Shown here: piece after piece, positions 1 to 12,600 of the stretch
Position numbering within the stretch: the first letter of the stretch is position 1
How the letters are laid out: every line of letters begins with the position of its first letter
Assembly (NCBI GenBank): GCA_000310025.1
Contig: FN649751.1
Coordinates: 79,001 to 133,811 of the forward strand
DNA: 54,811 nucleotides
Reading direction: 5' to 3'
Source of the DNA: Ectocarpus siliculosus
Lineage: Eukaryota; Sar; Phaeophyceae; Ectocarpales; Ectocarpaceae
The notes under the pieces: generated by a model
Databases searched by the model: none
Told to the model about the DNA's origin: nothing
What the model saw: the letters and a program-made list of their open reading frames with translations, nothing else
Translations under genes and position numbers: made by a program

Positions 1-158
1 ACCACAATGTCCCTGCTGCCATTCAGGGCACGACCCATTCCACGTGTTTGCACCTGCGTAGTAAAGTCGTTCCTGAATATCGTCCAGTTTTTTTCATGTC
101 CATCGAAGTTTAGTTGCTTCAGGCGAGGGATCCGGGCGTGAGAGTTGGAAGCATACCA

Positions 159-474
159 TTTTTTTTTTTTTTTTTGTTCTTCACTTCAATCAGCGCTCAC
201 AGCACTAGTGCCGTTTATTCCAACCCGTGGTCACACAGAAGAGCCCTCTCTACCTTCCCCTCCTGCGGTACTTTGCCTACGATTTTTAATGCGAGAAGAG
301 TTCAGCACTCTCTTCCCTCTGTGTACACACGAACAAGCGCTATCCACTCGGCCAGGAGCGGAGGCGAGAGAAAAACTCACTTTGCAAGAAAAGCTCGCCT
401 ACGCCGGGATTCGAACCCCTGACCTGACCTCTAGAAGGTTTCGAGGTTACCAACTAGACCACCGGGGCGACCGG
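159..474 (-). mobile_element. tRNA-derived SINE, copy 1
   Basis: On the minus strand this reads as a SINE. It has a tRNA-related head (about 474-396) with an A-box-like TGGTCTAGTTGG and a perfect B box GGTTCGAATCC, then a body of about 200 bp, then a 17-base A run (the T run at 159-175). The head does not fold into a complete cloverleaf, because only part of the acceptor and T stems pair, so it is not a working tRNA gene. It is nearly identical to the copy at 867-1201. I see no clear target-site duplication. Confidence 0.72.
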
Positions 475-593
475 CCATGCGGTCTGCTCACTGTGGGCGC
501 CTTCTCGCGAGACGCCTCCCTCAGATGGCGTGGACTCTCCTGGTGGCGCCGGGCCTAGCAGTCGTCTCGCTCCCTCCAGTCCCCGTCCGGTGT

Positions 594-848
594 TTAGTGC
601 GTGGTCCGTGGAAAAACCAGCGCCTGGAAGGGTGTGCGCCCCTCCCACTGACTCTCCTCGCCGCCCGCCGCGGTGGTGCCTCGGGCACCAGTCGAGACAA
701 GGTGTTCATGATGCCTTCCAGTCTCCGTCACCATCTTCTCCATTCTGGTACTGGCGTCGCCGACGGCGTCATCGATGGCCGTCCTAAGCTCCTTACGAAT
801 CGGACCGGCCTCGCCCCCGCCAGAGTTTCCAGAGTCTTCCGAAGGCAT
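594..848 (-). CDS. possible small ORF between SINE copies
   Basis: An 84-codon open frame lies in the non-repeat DNA between the two SINE copies. Its predicted product has a Gly/Ser-rich start, then a charged amphipathic stretch (around residues 17-50, beginning IRKELRTAIDDAV) that looks like a real helix, then a low-complexity end. I recognise no family. It could be a genuine small exon, part of an older transposable element, or chance in GC-rich DNA; the opposite strand is also open here. No splice sites or neighbours help to decide. Confidence 0.2.
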   Translation of the reverse strand: MPSEDSGNSGGGEAGPIRKELRTAIDDAVGDASTRMEKMVTETGRHHEHLVSTGARGTTAAGGEESQWEGRTPFQALVFPRTTH

Positions 849-866
849 GTGTGTCTGCCACGCTAG

Positions 867-1201
867 TTTATTTTTATTTATTTATTTATTTATTTATTTT
901 TTGTCTTCACTTCAATCAGCGCTCACAGCACTAGTGCCGTTTATTCCAACCCGTGGTCACACAGAAGAGCCCCTCTCTACCCTCCCCTTCTGCGGTACTT
1001 TGCCTGCGATTTTTAATGCGAGAAGAGTTCAGCACTCTCTTCCCTCTGTGTACACACGAACTAGCGCTATCCACTAGGCCAGGAGCGGAAGCGAGAGAAA
1101 AACTCACTTTGCAAGAAAAGCTCGCTTACGCCGGGATTCGAACCCCTGACCTGACCTCTAGAAGGTTTCGAGGTTACCAACTAGACCACCGGGGCGACCG
1201 G
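867..1201 (-). mobile_element. tRNA-derived SINE, copy 2
   Basis: Second copy of the element at 159-474, in the same orientation and nearly identical over about 295 bp. The head is at 1201-1117 with the same A-box and B-box motifs. The tail differs: instead of a pure A run it is a TAAA-type repeat (TTTA repeats at 867-900 on the plus strand). This is typical of SINE tails that were copied and then expanded independently. Confidence 0.72.
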
Positions 1202-1758
1202 GTTATGGCGTGAGGCGTTCAATCAGAGTGATTGACCCCAAGCCCGGTGCTGCTGGATGAGCACGGCTGACCCGGTTGATAAATGTGAAGAGATGGTAAA
1301 GTCGTTTTTATTGGTTGCCCTCGTAGACGAAGCAACGGAAGAGAGTGGGCACCAGGGTGCATCACAAGCACCGAGGTACACGAGCAACAGTCGCAAAAAT
1401 TCACCGCAGTAAAGACGCGTTCGGCACTCGGAACACGCGACAGCGGAACACGTGACAAGTTGCCAAATATATGACCGGAGATACCCCCGAAAGTCCAAGA
1501 CCGATGAACGGCCTCGTACTTGCGCACTTGCCAAGCTCAAAACCACACATGAGTACTACCGCAGTGGCCTTCGCAAGGATGGCATAATCCACCTCACGAA
1601 CACAGTGGTTCTCTCATTAGGTGGCCTGATGAAGCTGCAGCTGCGTGCACACGCGGCCGTCGGAAAGATCTTGACCCCCTCGCTTGTAGCACGCTTGGTC
1701 GGTTCTGAGCGCAGTGTTCCTTGTTGTTTCTATCTACTCGGCGCGATTTTCCCTTCAG
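1202..1758. other. no gene recognised
   Basis: Unique-looking sequence between the second SINE copy and the first candidate exon. Short open frames on both strands overlap each other and lack recognisable protein character. Nothing is supported here. Confidence 0.4.
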
Positions 1759-2899
1759 GACGAGGGGGCTGGTGCGGGAAAGAAAGCGGCAGAGGCTGCA
1801 CCGGCCGATGCGCCCGAGGTATGCATGCGAGGTGTTGAATCCGTGAATGTTTGGTTTTTGTGTGTGTGTCTTTATTGTTAGCATCGACTGCGCTATAACC
1901 GGCTGACCGATGAAAAGACGTCAGTCTCAATGCGGTTGAAAGCACCAAACACTTCTACACGCCATGAACTGGGACCCCGTGAGGGGGCAGCATGGGGGAG
2001 GCTAATCTATTCTCCGGATTTAAGACAGAAACGGTAGCAACAGAGGAAAACTGCACATGTCTACCAAGGCTGCTGCCTTGCACTCGAGTTCGTTTTCGAG
2101 TGCTTTCACCAGCATCCTCCTTGCTTTCACCACCACCGCCCTCATAATCATTTTCACAGCTATTTTTCGGCAGTTCTTCTCTAGCCCTGCGTCGTTTGTT
2201 GTTGGTAAGGTTCATATGTGTGCGTGTGTGTTGGTCCCATCTAAATTCGCCGTATTTGTAGAGAGAATCGAACCCACAGATTGACCACTAGACCACCACT
2301 AGACTTCGTTTTTTTTTTCGTTGCGAGGCGTTCGTTGACGAGCGCGGTGCGTTCACGGCGTTGATTCGGCTCCTCTATTTTTCCTTTTTCAGGCCCCTTA
2401 TGGTAGCGAGTATTCTGTGCCTTGACCTCTGTTCCGAGTGCAGTCCTTCCTGCAATGACTTCCAGTAGTCACAACAATCTCGAGTGCATCTTTGAAGTAC
2501 CTTGCTTTGAAGCAGCAGTGTGGGCGAACGCAAATGTGCTTTCACAACCTTTAGAATATTGAAGTAGTCATTTTTGTAACCTGCACATTCAAAACTTATC
2601 ATGAATTAATTCAAGGTTTCCCCCTGGTGCTCATTCTTTCTCATTTTTTTATGATCGATTTGATGGTCATTCCACGGTGTTTCATTCGCAAGTTACTAGT
2701 TCGTAACCAGCAGAACAGCTCTGTCTTGTCCTGCTCTCCAGAACGTCGGGCTGTCGAAACGACGTGACCTCTTGTTGCTTTTCTCGATTGACCTCGCTTT
2801 TTCTACGTGCCTATCACTGCCTTGTGTTTGGATGGATTTGTGTCGACACCCGCAGGCGGAAGCTGCGGCGGGAAAGGAGACCCCAGCGGAGGCGTCTTC
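1759..2899 (+). CDS. two candidate Ala/Glu/Lys/Pro-rich exons (partial gene)
   Basis: Two short segments have exon character. The first is 1759-1818: acceptor cccttcag, 20 codons, donor gtatgc. The second is 2856-2899: acceptor acacccgcag, 14 codons plus 2 bases, donor gtgaag. Both encode the same kind of low-complexity peptide (DEGAGAGKKAAEAAPADAPE, then AEAAAGKETPAEASS), and the splice joins in phase 0. That agreement in composition and phase is the only support. No start or downstream exon could be fixed. They may belong to an upstream gene or to an alternative 5' part of the recA transcript; a phase-compatible acceptor into the recA leader exists at 5518-5519 but has no pyrimidine tract. 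Function unknown. Confidence 0.28.
1850..2325 (-). repeat. dispersed repeat with tRNA-like motifs (family X, long copy)
   Basis: The segment at about 1855-2060 is clearly related to 24640-24840, sharing a GCGCT..CCGGCTGACC.ATGAAAAGACG core and a long 3' body. On the minus strand the core reads like a tRNA 5' half (TGGTCAGCCGGTTAGCGC type). Further along, at about 2265-2305 on the minus strand, a TGGTCTAGTGGT A-box-like motif and a GGGTTCGATTC B box sit unusually close together, which suggests a deleted tRNA-like head. A 10-base T run follows at about 2310-2319. It is most simply one or two nested tRNA-derived elements. Confidence 0.5.
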
Positions 2900-5460
2900 G
2901 TGAAGGGGGCGACGCAAATGGGAAATGCTGGGGGCGTCGTAACTGTACGATGATGCTGCCATCATACTGTACGGGAAAGGAAACCACGACTGTTCAATTA
3001 CGGTCTCGTCCTTGTACCAACATGCCACCCTGGCGGCGCAGTAGCCATGCACCAGATACAAGCTTCCCAGCCGTTGTTGCTGAAAATCGCCTTGCAAGAA
3101 GGTAGAGGTTATAGGGAGAATGGGAGAATGCATTGCAACCCGTGAACGTTCCCTAGGAATCGGGAGATTGGTAGTGTAGGAAAGGCGCAGCAGTCTTGTG
3201 GCTGGATTATTTAGTCCAGACACGTCTCTCCAGTTTAAGTGCCGCCTCCTTAGCACCCGTGGCGGATTACATGGCCTTTCTGTTTGCTGACATGCAACCG
3301 GAGTATCATTTTGGTCCGGATTGTGTGCCATGATATAGGGTTAGGTAGGGTTGTTTGAGTCCATCCTCCGCTACATGCGCTACAAACAGCGAACGTCGGC
3401 GCTGCGTTGCTAAACTCGGCACGCTTGATAAATTGTTTTCTTTTCGTTATTTCCGTTGCGTTTTGTCGTCCAGCTTGGTTTCTGTTGCTTGAGCTGATGA
3501 CGCTTTCAAATCGGTTTTGGCATTAATTGATGATTCCAGTTGTGAATTTTTGCTCGGGCCTGTGCCGCGGAGCGGACAAGGGTTGCTTGGCGGCACCCCT
3601 CTCCGTTCGTGTTATGTCCACGTTCACAACGGCGATGGAGGTCGAAAGGATAGTCATGAACAACGCGATGTTTTATCTATGATTGGAATCGCCAATCCTT
3701 CTCACCGCAGACAGACGCTGTTCCGTCCGGTGATGCCGTGTGGTGTCAGGACTGCTGCGCAGGAATTAATTTCGATATCGACAACGCGACGCACAGCATC
3801 ACGTTTCGTCTCTCAACGTTTCTCTAATCTACTACTGCCAGGCAGATGTCGGATTTAAGCGTACAAGGCTCCACGTCTGCAATGCAGACTGCAATTACCA
3901 ACCAACGCAAGCTCAGCACGCGATCCACCTAACTAAAAGTCATCAGTAGTCCTCCAGCACAACAATAAGCTGTCCTGAGCAGCCCAGTCGTTCATTCCTC
4001 ATTCATGCTCAAGACTCAGACAGGTTCCGGTCGAATACAATCAATCGCTGCGGTGGTGATATTACGTGCTTGTTCAAGATAAAAAAAACAACGCACAAAG
4101 CTCACGTTGAGGTGAGACATGATGTATTCACACGAGTCACCCGAACCAAGGCGCGACACAGCAGCAAGACCGGGTGTCCCCTCTTCCCGCAGAACAAGAT
4201 GCCAACGAAGCTGGGGCGAAACCCTGCAGGTCCTAGCTGTGGGGCCCCCTTGTTCGCTCCAATTCGCTCAAGTTCGCTGCCTCCACACCTCCACAAGGGC
4301 ACATTAGCTGGTCCATTGCTTCCACTCTACAACAGCCGTAGTGGTTTTTGCTGACTTCTATAGGGGCTATGTCCTCCCGGATGTTCTCGCTGGCTCAAAT
4401 GGCCTCAAGAGGCCACATGAGGTGATGGTGAATATGTTTGTGAATTCAAAAACAACGTGTTGCTTGCAGTGTGTACGCTGGTGAGCCTGCTGCCGCTCAA
4501 CATCTAAGTAAGCTAAGCTGTTTACAAGCAGGTCCCAACGTCAAAATGTTACAGAGCAGTCAGCCATATCGATCGTAGAATGGAGGGGCAATCACTGGTC
4601 TATCTCTAGGTGTTTTTTGTTAGTCACCACTACTGCAGGCTGAGTGGTGTTGCCATTTTTCGGCACGTGTATCCATACATGTCATACACTCCGACTCGCA
4701 CACAGAAGTCCCATCGTCGAGTCTACACCAGCTTGTGCATGCAGGATGGCCAGGCAACAGAGAGAATACCATGTACATTTCTGCCACACGCTGGTACAGC
4801 GACCGAACTCCTTGTGAGCCATCTGAGCAGCTCCTTCCCGGACTTTCTTTTTTCACGGCGTTGCGATGGAAAGAAACCCTACTGCGGGGCAAGTGCGCGG
4901 TTTATTATGTTTTTATCGTCCACCGCCCCACTCACACCCGCTCTTTTTTGGGACAGCCTTCCCCCGATCAGTATACAATTGTACTAAGTTTATGAGGAAA
5001 TATGCACAGAGCAGGGAGGGGGTACGCAGACCCTATTCCCTAACCGTAACCCTACCCCAACTTCCCCGATTCGATTGTATGCTTTATCCAACATGTTTAC
5101 AAAATGTGAAAAGCCTGCGACGGAAGGCTACTGTTTTTTTTGGCGGGGGGGTTGTCCGTTTCGTTGTACCACACCTGTCAGGTAACGGTTTGCTTTAAGA
5201 TTTGATGTACATACGTGTTTTTGTAAAAAATTAAGTTCTTAGAGGACAAGTTGCACCACTCTTGGCCACAGCAGTATCGCGCGTAGGCAAGACCCGCCAT
5301 CTCATCGAAAGCGTGGCAGCTCCTGAGTATTATGAAACACCTCGCAATACCCCTTCACGACCCGTTCTGACTGGGCAACAACACACCCGCCTAACCTCCA
5401 ACTGTGCGCAATTCGTGGAAAAGCAGGCGCTTGGGCATCCCCTGCGTGCTCGCTACCCCA
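2900..5460. other. upstream flank of recA, no gene recognised
   Basis: About 2.5 kb of mixed sequence without a supported coding region. Open frames on both strands are short and mutually overlapping. A small segment near 5034-5060 (cctaaccgtaaccctacccc) resembles degenerate telomere-type repeats but is too short to call. The recA promoter should lie in the 3' part; no recognisable TATA element or other core signal was found. Confidence 0.4.
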
Positions 5461-6579
5461 ATGAATGCATCCATTCGAGCGATATCCGTGGCGGGAAACG
5501 AACGCACGGGCTTGTCGAGCTCAGCAACTACCGCTGCCGCTCGGCGATGTTTCGCGGCCAGAGCGAAGAAAGGGGCGGGGTCTAACAAGGGCCGTGGGGT
5601 TGGTAAGCTCCGCAGCCGCCGCGCCGTTTGTCGTTTTCGCCTACACCAGAAGTAGTGGGCTGCCCCCGGAGTGCTCTGCCTGGCAACAGCGTTGTAGTAC
5701 GTCGTGCCTTCTACAGCGGGAAGATCAACAAGGACAAGTAATGATCAAGGCCACGATGCATAGAGTGTTACAGCAGTCGATAACGATACGGCTATGCATA
5801 CACATTCACTGAAAGCCAACTTCACCAGCACCTGAGCAAGCACCCGGTACTTTTCAAGTACATAGCAGTGTAGAGCAACCTTGATGATTCCATCTGTGGG
5901 GCGAGATTTCGCGGGCGCAATAGCAGGCACCATGCACTGCTTCACTCTCACCGCTGAAGGCCCCCCTCCCCCACTACTTGTACTGTACCCCAGACATTCC
6001 CCGAAACATGACAACGGCACACACATCGTTCAAACCCGCTGCCGTAAGAGGCCACCACAAGGATGCAGGTACCCACACAGCGGACAGGTCTACCACCGCG
6101 GGGCCCCCCACCCACCGCCGCCTCCTAGCCCCCCATAACCTCAAAACCCGGATAATTTATTTCTTATAGGTGAGGACTCAGACGTGGTGCCCAAGAAGCA
6201 GCTGGCGCTTTCCATGGCGCTGAAGCAGGTGGAGATGGCCTACGGGAAGGGGGCCGTGATGCAGCTGGGCTCCGCTGAGGTCGCCAAGGTGCTAAATGTA
6301 GCCAAGCCACGCCTAGCCTGGCCTGGAGCAAGCCTGGTCTAACCCAGATGATGTGGGCATGGTTTGTTTGTTTTTTTGGTTGAGCGCTGCTGTCTTACGG
6401 CCCCGTGGCGCTGGGCTTGAGTCAATCGTGTCGCCGACGGCGTGGCGAAATTTCACCGCTTTGTTGCTGTACGCCACGAGACACACGGGGGAGAGATATA
6501 GACCGACGATTGACTTGCTGCAGAGGCAATTGGAACTGCAGACGTACAATGTTATCTACGATTTGTTCTCTCTCTCTCA

Positions 6580-6618
<39 letters not shown>

Positions 6619-9600
6619 AACACTTGTTCATGTCAAAATCAGATCGTCAGTACCATCGGTTGCCGTTCTGCCCTCCCCCCATCAGCGTTCTGTCCTCGCC
6701 CCATTACCGTTGTGTCCTCTCCTCATTCACCTCCTCAGGTCGAGGTTATTCCGACAGGATCGTTGTCGCTGGACCACGCCCTGGGCGTCGGCGGTCTTCC
6801 TAGAGGCAGGGTTGTGGAGGTGACGGGGCTCCGTGCTGTTCTTGCCCCCCCCTCCCCCCCGCGTTGTTCCGCTTGTTGAGTTGCGGTAGTGGCATGCCGG
6901 CCTAGACCGGAAGGCACACTCACCGCAGAAAAAAAACACCCCACCCCAGCCCTATGCATTCCCACCAACAACTCAACGCTTTTTCCTTGCGTGCTATCCT
7001 GTCATCTGTGGCGGTTGTGCTGGTCTTGATCGTGTCTAATACAGGTGTACGGGCCGGAGAGCTCAGGAAAAACCACCGTGGCCCTGCACGCGGTGGCCAA
7101 GTGCCAAAAGGCCGGTGAGCTATCCCGCCGCATTTGTTTGTTTCGTCCGTATCTGGGTTTGTTGTACTGAGTGCATCAGCGCGACTTGTTCATCCCGCAG
7201 GGGCAATGGTACCGTAAGAGCGCGAGTGGTCCCACACCCCCTAGACTGAGTTTCAAGAAGATGTCTGCTGGCGTCAGCCTAAAGCACACCTGTCGCACGC
7301 GCTAGCGCGCTCTTCGCGGTTGTGAGAAAAAAATGCAACAACACGAGAGAAACGGACGCAGAAGTATTTCATGTACGGAGGACCTGTTAGCGACTGCCTT
7401 GTCTAGCTACCACAATATCACGTCGCACCGCCGCACCCCGGTAGTGTAACTGCTTTGTAATTGTTGGTTCGGTTTAACGGCCTGCCCTGAATAGCGGCCA
7501 CATTTCGTCGTGACACTAGAGGCCGCTAAACCGCCCCCCCACTGTACTGGTATGTATTTGTTATTTTGTTTTGAGGAAGTGATATTCATTCCGGGTCTCC
7601 TGAAGCTGATTTTTTTCCTTGCTTGTCGCCATTTTCAACGACATACATGCATGCATGCAGGGGGCACCGCGGTCTTCATCGACGCGGAGCACGCCCTGGA
7701 CTCTGCGTACGCCAAAGCCATCGGCGTGGACATGACCAAGCTCTACCTTGCGCAGCCGGACAACGGAGAGCAAGGTGCGGACGAACGAGCACGCCGTGCT
7801 GATGCCGCTTTCCCACGGGCCGCACCTGCCCGGGGTGGTATGCAAAGCAAAGGGTGACGGATTGCATCAGGCCGCCCGGATCACTCCACTTGTTTTATTG
7901 CTGCACCGTTATTTGTGCGATGTCCTTGTGTGCATCTGCTTCCCCCCACCGCCTCGAGTCTGTTCCTTCGTATTCGGTGTGAAACAGTACTAGTACTTTT
8001 GTCTAAATGTGCCTTCCCCGCGCTGTGTCTTTCCCCTGTTTTTATGGTAGTTGCTTTCTTCCGTTCCCCTTTTTTTTTTTTCTATTGATACTGTTTTTGC
8101 CATGCGCCAACCTAATCTACGCACGGCTTGTCCTTCACCACGCTGGACCACGAATGGACTTACTGCTTGAAGCCCTCGACATTGTGGACACGCTGGTGAA
8201 GTCGGCGGCGGTGGACATGGTGGTTGTCGACTCTGTGGCAGCGCTTGTGCCCAAGGCAGAGCTGGAAGGGGAGATGGGAGACCATCACATCGCCCTGCAG
8301 GTATGGTGTAATTTCCGTACTCTTGGCTTCTTTTTTTTTCGCACCTGTACGTGTACATTTCTTGTTGAACAGGATAATTCTCACGCCAAGAGTTGTGCTT
8401 TGTTTTGGAAACACCTGCTGTATTGGTTCGTTTGATCCAGCAGCACGGGCTCAAAGTTGGTGCTGACCTACTCTAGCCCGTGTTATTTTTATATATATGT
8501 TTCGTTTTTTTTTTTTTCAAGTTTGACGGGCGAACAAGAGAATGTGACGGCACGTACGTGCATCGGGTTGGCAAAGTCTTTCAATCCGGCGCCCCTCTGT
8601 TGCTTTCGTTGGTGGCGGTGCCTGTACATTACATGCCGTTCCGATCTCTGCCCAGCAACTTCTAACTCCGTACAGGTACAACTGTGACGCGATTCCCCCT
8701 CGCTGGCTAGCTAGCATACCCCATGGAGGCACATTGCCGTTTTTGGCACAAGAAAACAACCCCCGGTGATATCTACCATGGTGACTTCGAAAACAAAATA
8801 TTGTTGCCGGATGTGTTGTTCGGGGATGAGCGCGGCATATCGCGTCCCCCTGTTCCTTGATCTGAGAGAGTAGTTTGATGTTTCTGGCTCATGCTAACCC
8901 GTAATAAAAATTTGAGGAGCGGTGGCGGTGGGGGTGTGCTATCTTCTGTCGTATTATGTACGGTAATCAAACAGAAAGTAATGGGCCCAGAATTGAAACA
9001 CACATGCGAGTAGTGCGACGCGAATCTTGGCGGGGTTTAAATCTTGTTTTTTTAGTCAAATTGATGAAAAATCTCGCGAATTCCACCGCTCACCTAAATT
9101 GTGTCTATGCGTAGAGTTATGTTGGCTCGCCCCTCGTGAAGGCCTCGAAAGTTATCTTGCGAAAGTCAAGGAAGCTCGTTATGAGAAAATGATACTCCGA
9201 AGTACTTCACACATCCACACAAGTACAAAAACCGGTGAGCTTAAAAAAAAAGGAAGTTTCGAACCTGTCAAAAAAAGTATTCCAAGCGGGGTTCGAACCC
9301 GCGACCTCCACCATGTCAAGGTGGCGTCATAACCAACTAGACCATCGGAACGTGCTTTGCGACGTAGAGATTAGGGCTCCTGTTGCGATCACCGATCCTG
9401 TTTCGCGTTTCACTGCCTCCCGCACAGCAGTATTTTATGTTTTGCTCTTTTACTTCTTATTTGTTGTGTAAAACCCTGGCATGAAAATTTTGGGAGAGTT
9501 CCACATTCATTCGTGGTTTGGTCAGGCTTAGACTAGCCTCGTGGTCTTGGAGCTAGGTACAGCAATACGTAGAGGACGTTTCGAAGTACATTCTGCTGGT

Positions 9601-12600
9601 GAAAAACTTCGGGAAATTGGCACCGTTCACCCCGATCAACGATGCCTATTTTTGTGAAAACATTGGGCACCTATAGTTTATTGTGTTTGACTGCCGTGTG
9701 CGCGAACCATGTGCTCCGTTTTCTTTGCCCACCCAATCTTCATCTGTACTCTGCCATTCGTACGTTTCATCTACGGCGCCCCCCCTCCCCCCTCTCGAAA
9801 GGCGAGGCTCATGAGCCAGGCGCTCCGCAAGCTTACGGCGATCCTGAATACCACTCGCTGCACTCTCATCTTCATCAACCAGATCCGACAGAAGGTACTA
9901 AACAATACTGTTGTCTCTATGCAATGCGGTGGTGCGCTTGTTCGACGTACAAGTAGTGCACGCGATTGGATCTGTTCCTTGAATATGGCATATGCTGCTT
10001 ACGTTGTGTTCATTTGTGCGGAACGGTGCGCCAGATAGGAGCATCGTATTTTATCCATCATGGGTTGCCTCTGAAACCAAGCGGTAGCGGGTTTTGCAAT
10101 CACGGTAGTTTTTGCAACTTCTGCTTTTCTGTTGTTGTTGTTTTTTTCATTCCTGGCGGAAGTTGCTTGTGCTTCTGCTGCTATTGGCGGGTCCGCGTTT
10201 GTGTGGCAGACGGATCCCACGCGGCGTTGGTGTTTACGGTGAGGCATTCGTTCAAGGAGTCCGGGCAGCACGCACACACACTACTGTTGCTCGAGTGGTG
10301 CAGCAACAAGTCGCGCTGGACACTGATTCTCGGCGCAAATGCTTACAACTCTGTCTCTTTGAGCTCTGACGTGTGTCGGTACAAGATTGTTGCGCTCAAG
10401 TCGTCCTGATCGCTGCCACAGGCTGGTGTGTTTCGCCGTACCGTTCGATAGCATAAACTTACACGTTTGTTTCTTCTTTTGCATGCAGTGTTTGGGTCGT
10501 CGAGTTAGGCGTGCGGCATGATTCGCATTTTGTTTTGTTCCATCTGTTTAGTGTGCAAAGAGCGTCCGGTACGTAGACACGCGCCGTCCTCATTTGGGAA
10601 AAACTGGGCTTATCAAGAGAGGATGGCGGTATTCGTTTGTGGTCTGTTCACCTCTGGGTTGGCAGTTTCCTCGAGGTTCGTCGACCATCCTTATCGTTTA
10701 GCTTGACTTGCAGGGAATAAGAGCTGAGATATGCAGCGCCGGAAAGAGTTAACCCAGTGTGTCGTAAATTCTGGAGCGAGCTGGTATTGTTCTGCACCTG
10801 TGCAGTCCGCGCCCGAATGTTGCCAGTGTCGGTGTGTGCGTGCCTTATCACACCTTAACGCGCTCCCTCGAGTTGCACGTGCCATAATTGCGGGATGACG
10901 ACCCTCTGAAAATATATATATATACTCCGGTGCACCCTTCCGTGGACGGGTTTCGATGTGAGCAGGTCGGCGTTGTCTTCGGATCCCCGGACGTTACGTC
11001 GGGGGGGATGGCCCTGCGATTTTACTCTTCGGTGAGGCTCGAGGTCCGGAAGGGTCAAGCCATCAAGCAAAACGGAGAGATGGTCGGCACCAAGGTACAT
11101 GCTCAAGTATCGTTCTTTTCTTTTTTTTCAGTTCTGTTTTGCACGTGTGCCCGTTACTTCACACGTGTATGGAAAACAGTCAGGGCGAATATTATCGTAG
11201 TGGTTGCTCCGCATGACTAAAATACCGTATTGTTCCTGTTTGTTTGGTTCGCTGGATCGTGATGTGCACACAACGTTTGTCTTTTTATGGCCTTGCTTGA
11301 CTTCTTGGGTCATGGGAAGACGCGACTATTTTGTCGTACGAGAACGGATCTTGACTTGGTGCGCTATGTCGAGCGCGATTCTTTTCTTTTATTATGTCCC
11401 GTCGATTTTCACGGCCAACAAGGGAGACTTGGGGACAGACAGTCCAGTCATGGCCACGGACAAGACGATAGTAATATAATTGTGTGTCCGAGCTCGTTGA
11501 GGGATCTACGCTATCTACGCTATCTACGCTATCTACGATTTCGAGTGGCGGTTCTCTTCACGCGCACAACATTGCATTGCACGATTGCGAGGGTGATGGT
11601 GATGGTGCCGTGTGGGCGTACAGTACTTGGGGCAGGTGGGTGTGTGAGTGTTAAGTGCCAAACAGTCCACCCGTGGTTGTACAAGCTGTTTCTGACCCTT
11701 CCCCGACAAGGCAGCTAGGAGGTATCAAAGAGCCCCCACGGCTGGTAGGTGCCGCCCGTTCTGCTGCGAGGTGCCGACTGTGCTGGCTTCCTCCTCCGTA
11801 GTAATTTTCTTCGTCTACCGTCACGGCGAACGGAGAAGATTTTCGTTCTTCTCCCGCGAACGTGGTGTCTGTTGGTGTCTACTGTACTGGGTGCTGTGGC
11901 TAACGCAGCGTGGCGTGCGCGTGCTTGTGGGCGTGCGCTTCTTCATTCAGGGTTTACCGCGCTACAAGGTCCGCTGGCCGATGGAAAAGACGCCAGTCTT
12001 GCAGGGCAAAACAAATGCTTGAACCCGTTCCAATCTGCGGCGCCCCTGATAGATGTGCTCATGGTTTACCTTCAAGTAGCTTGGCGGCTCGATGCGGCTG
12101 AACACGAGATGACAGCAGAGTTTGAGAGCGTGTACGGGCCGGTACGGGAGCTCCCTACGTTGCAACCGTCGCGCTCACGAGCAATCAACGGGATTGGGTG
12201 GAGCAACAAGAGCCAATCAGCATTTACCCCTTTCCGGACAGGGAGGAGGGGGGGAGATTGGACGGAAGAGCTAGGCTTTCGAATTGCGAGCGCTCGTGCG
12301 AGAGGCGATACAGTACCTACTCCTCTGTGTGTGTGTTTCTTAGGTTTGCATCAACCGCGAATCGACTGACTAATGAAAATACGTTTGTGTGCTCGTCCTC
12401 TTTTTTTTCTTCTTTTTCATCGTGTTTTTTTTTTTTTGCAGGTGAAGGTGAAAGTGGCCAAGAACAAGCTCGCACCTCCCTTCGGCAAGGCTGAGGTAAC
12501 GCAAACGTGCAACGTACTGGCGGTTTCGTTCGAAGATTAAGATTCAGTGACATCCATCCACTTTTCGAAAGCCCCTGTTTGGCCATCCAAATCTCATCTC

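Noticed and set aside
396-474. tRNA gene at the SINE head
   Set aside because: A- and B-box motifs are present, but acceptor and T stems pair only in part, no anticodon arm of normal geometry forms, and the sequence recurs within a longer repeat.
5030-5065. Internal telomere repeat
   Set aside because: Only about three degenerate CCCTAA-like units, far too few to call.
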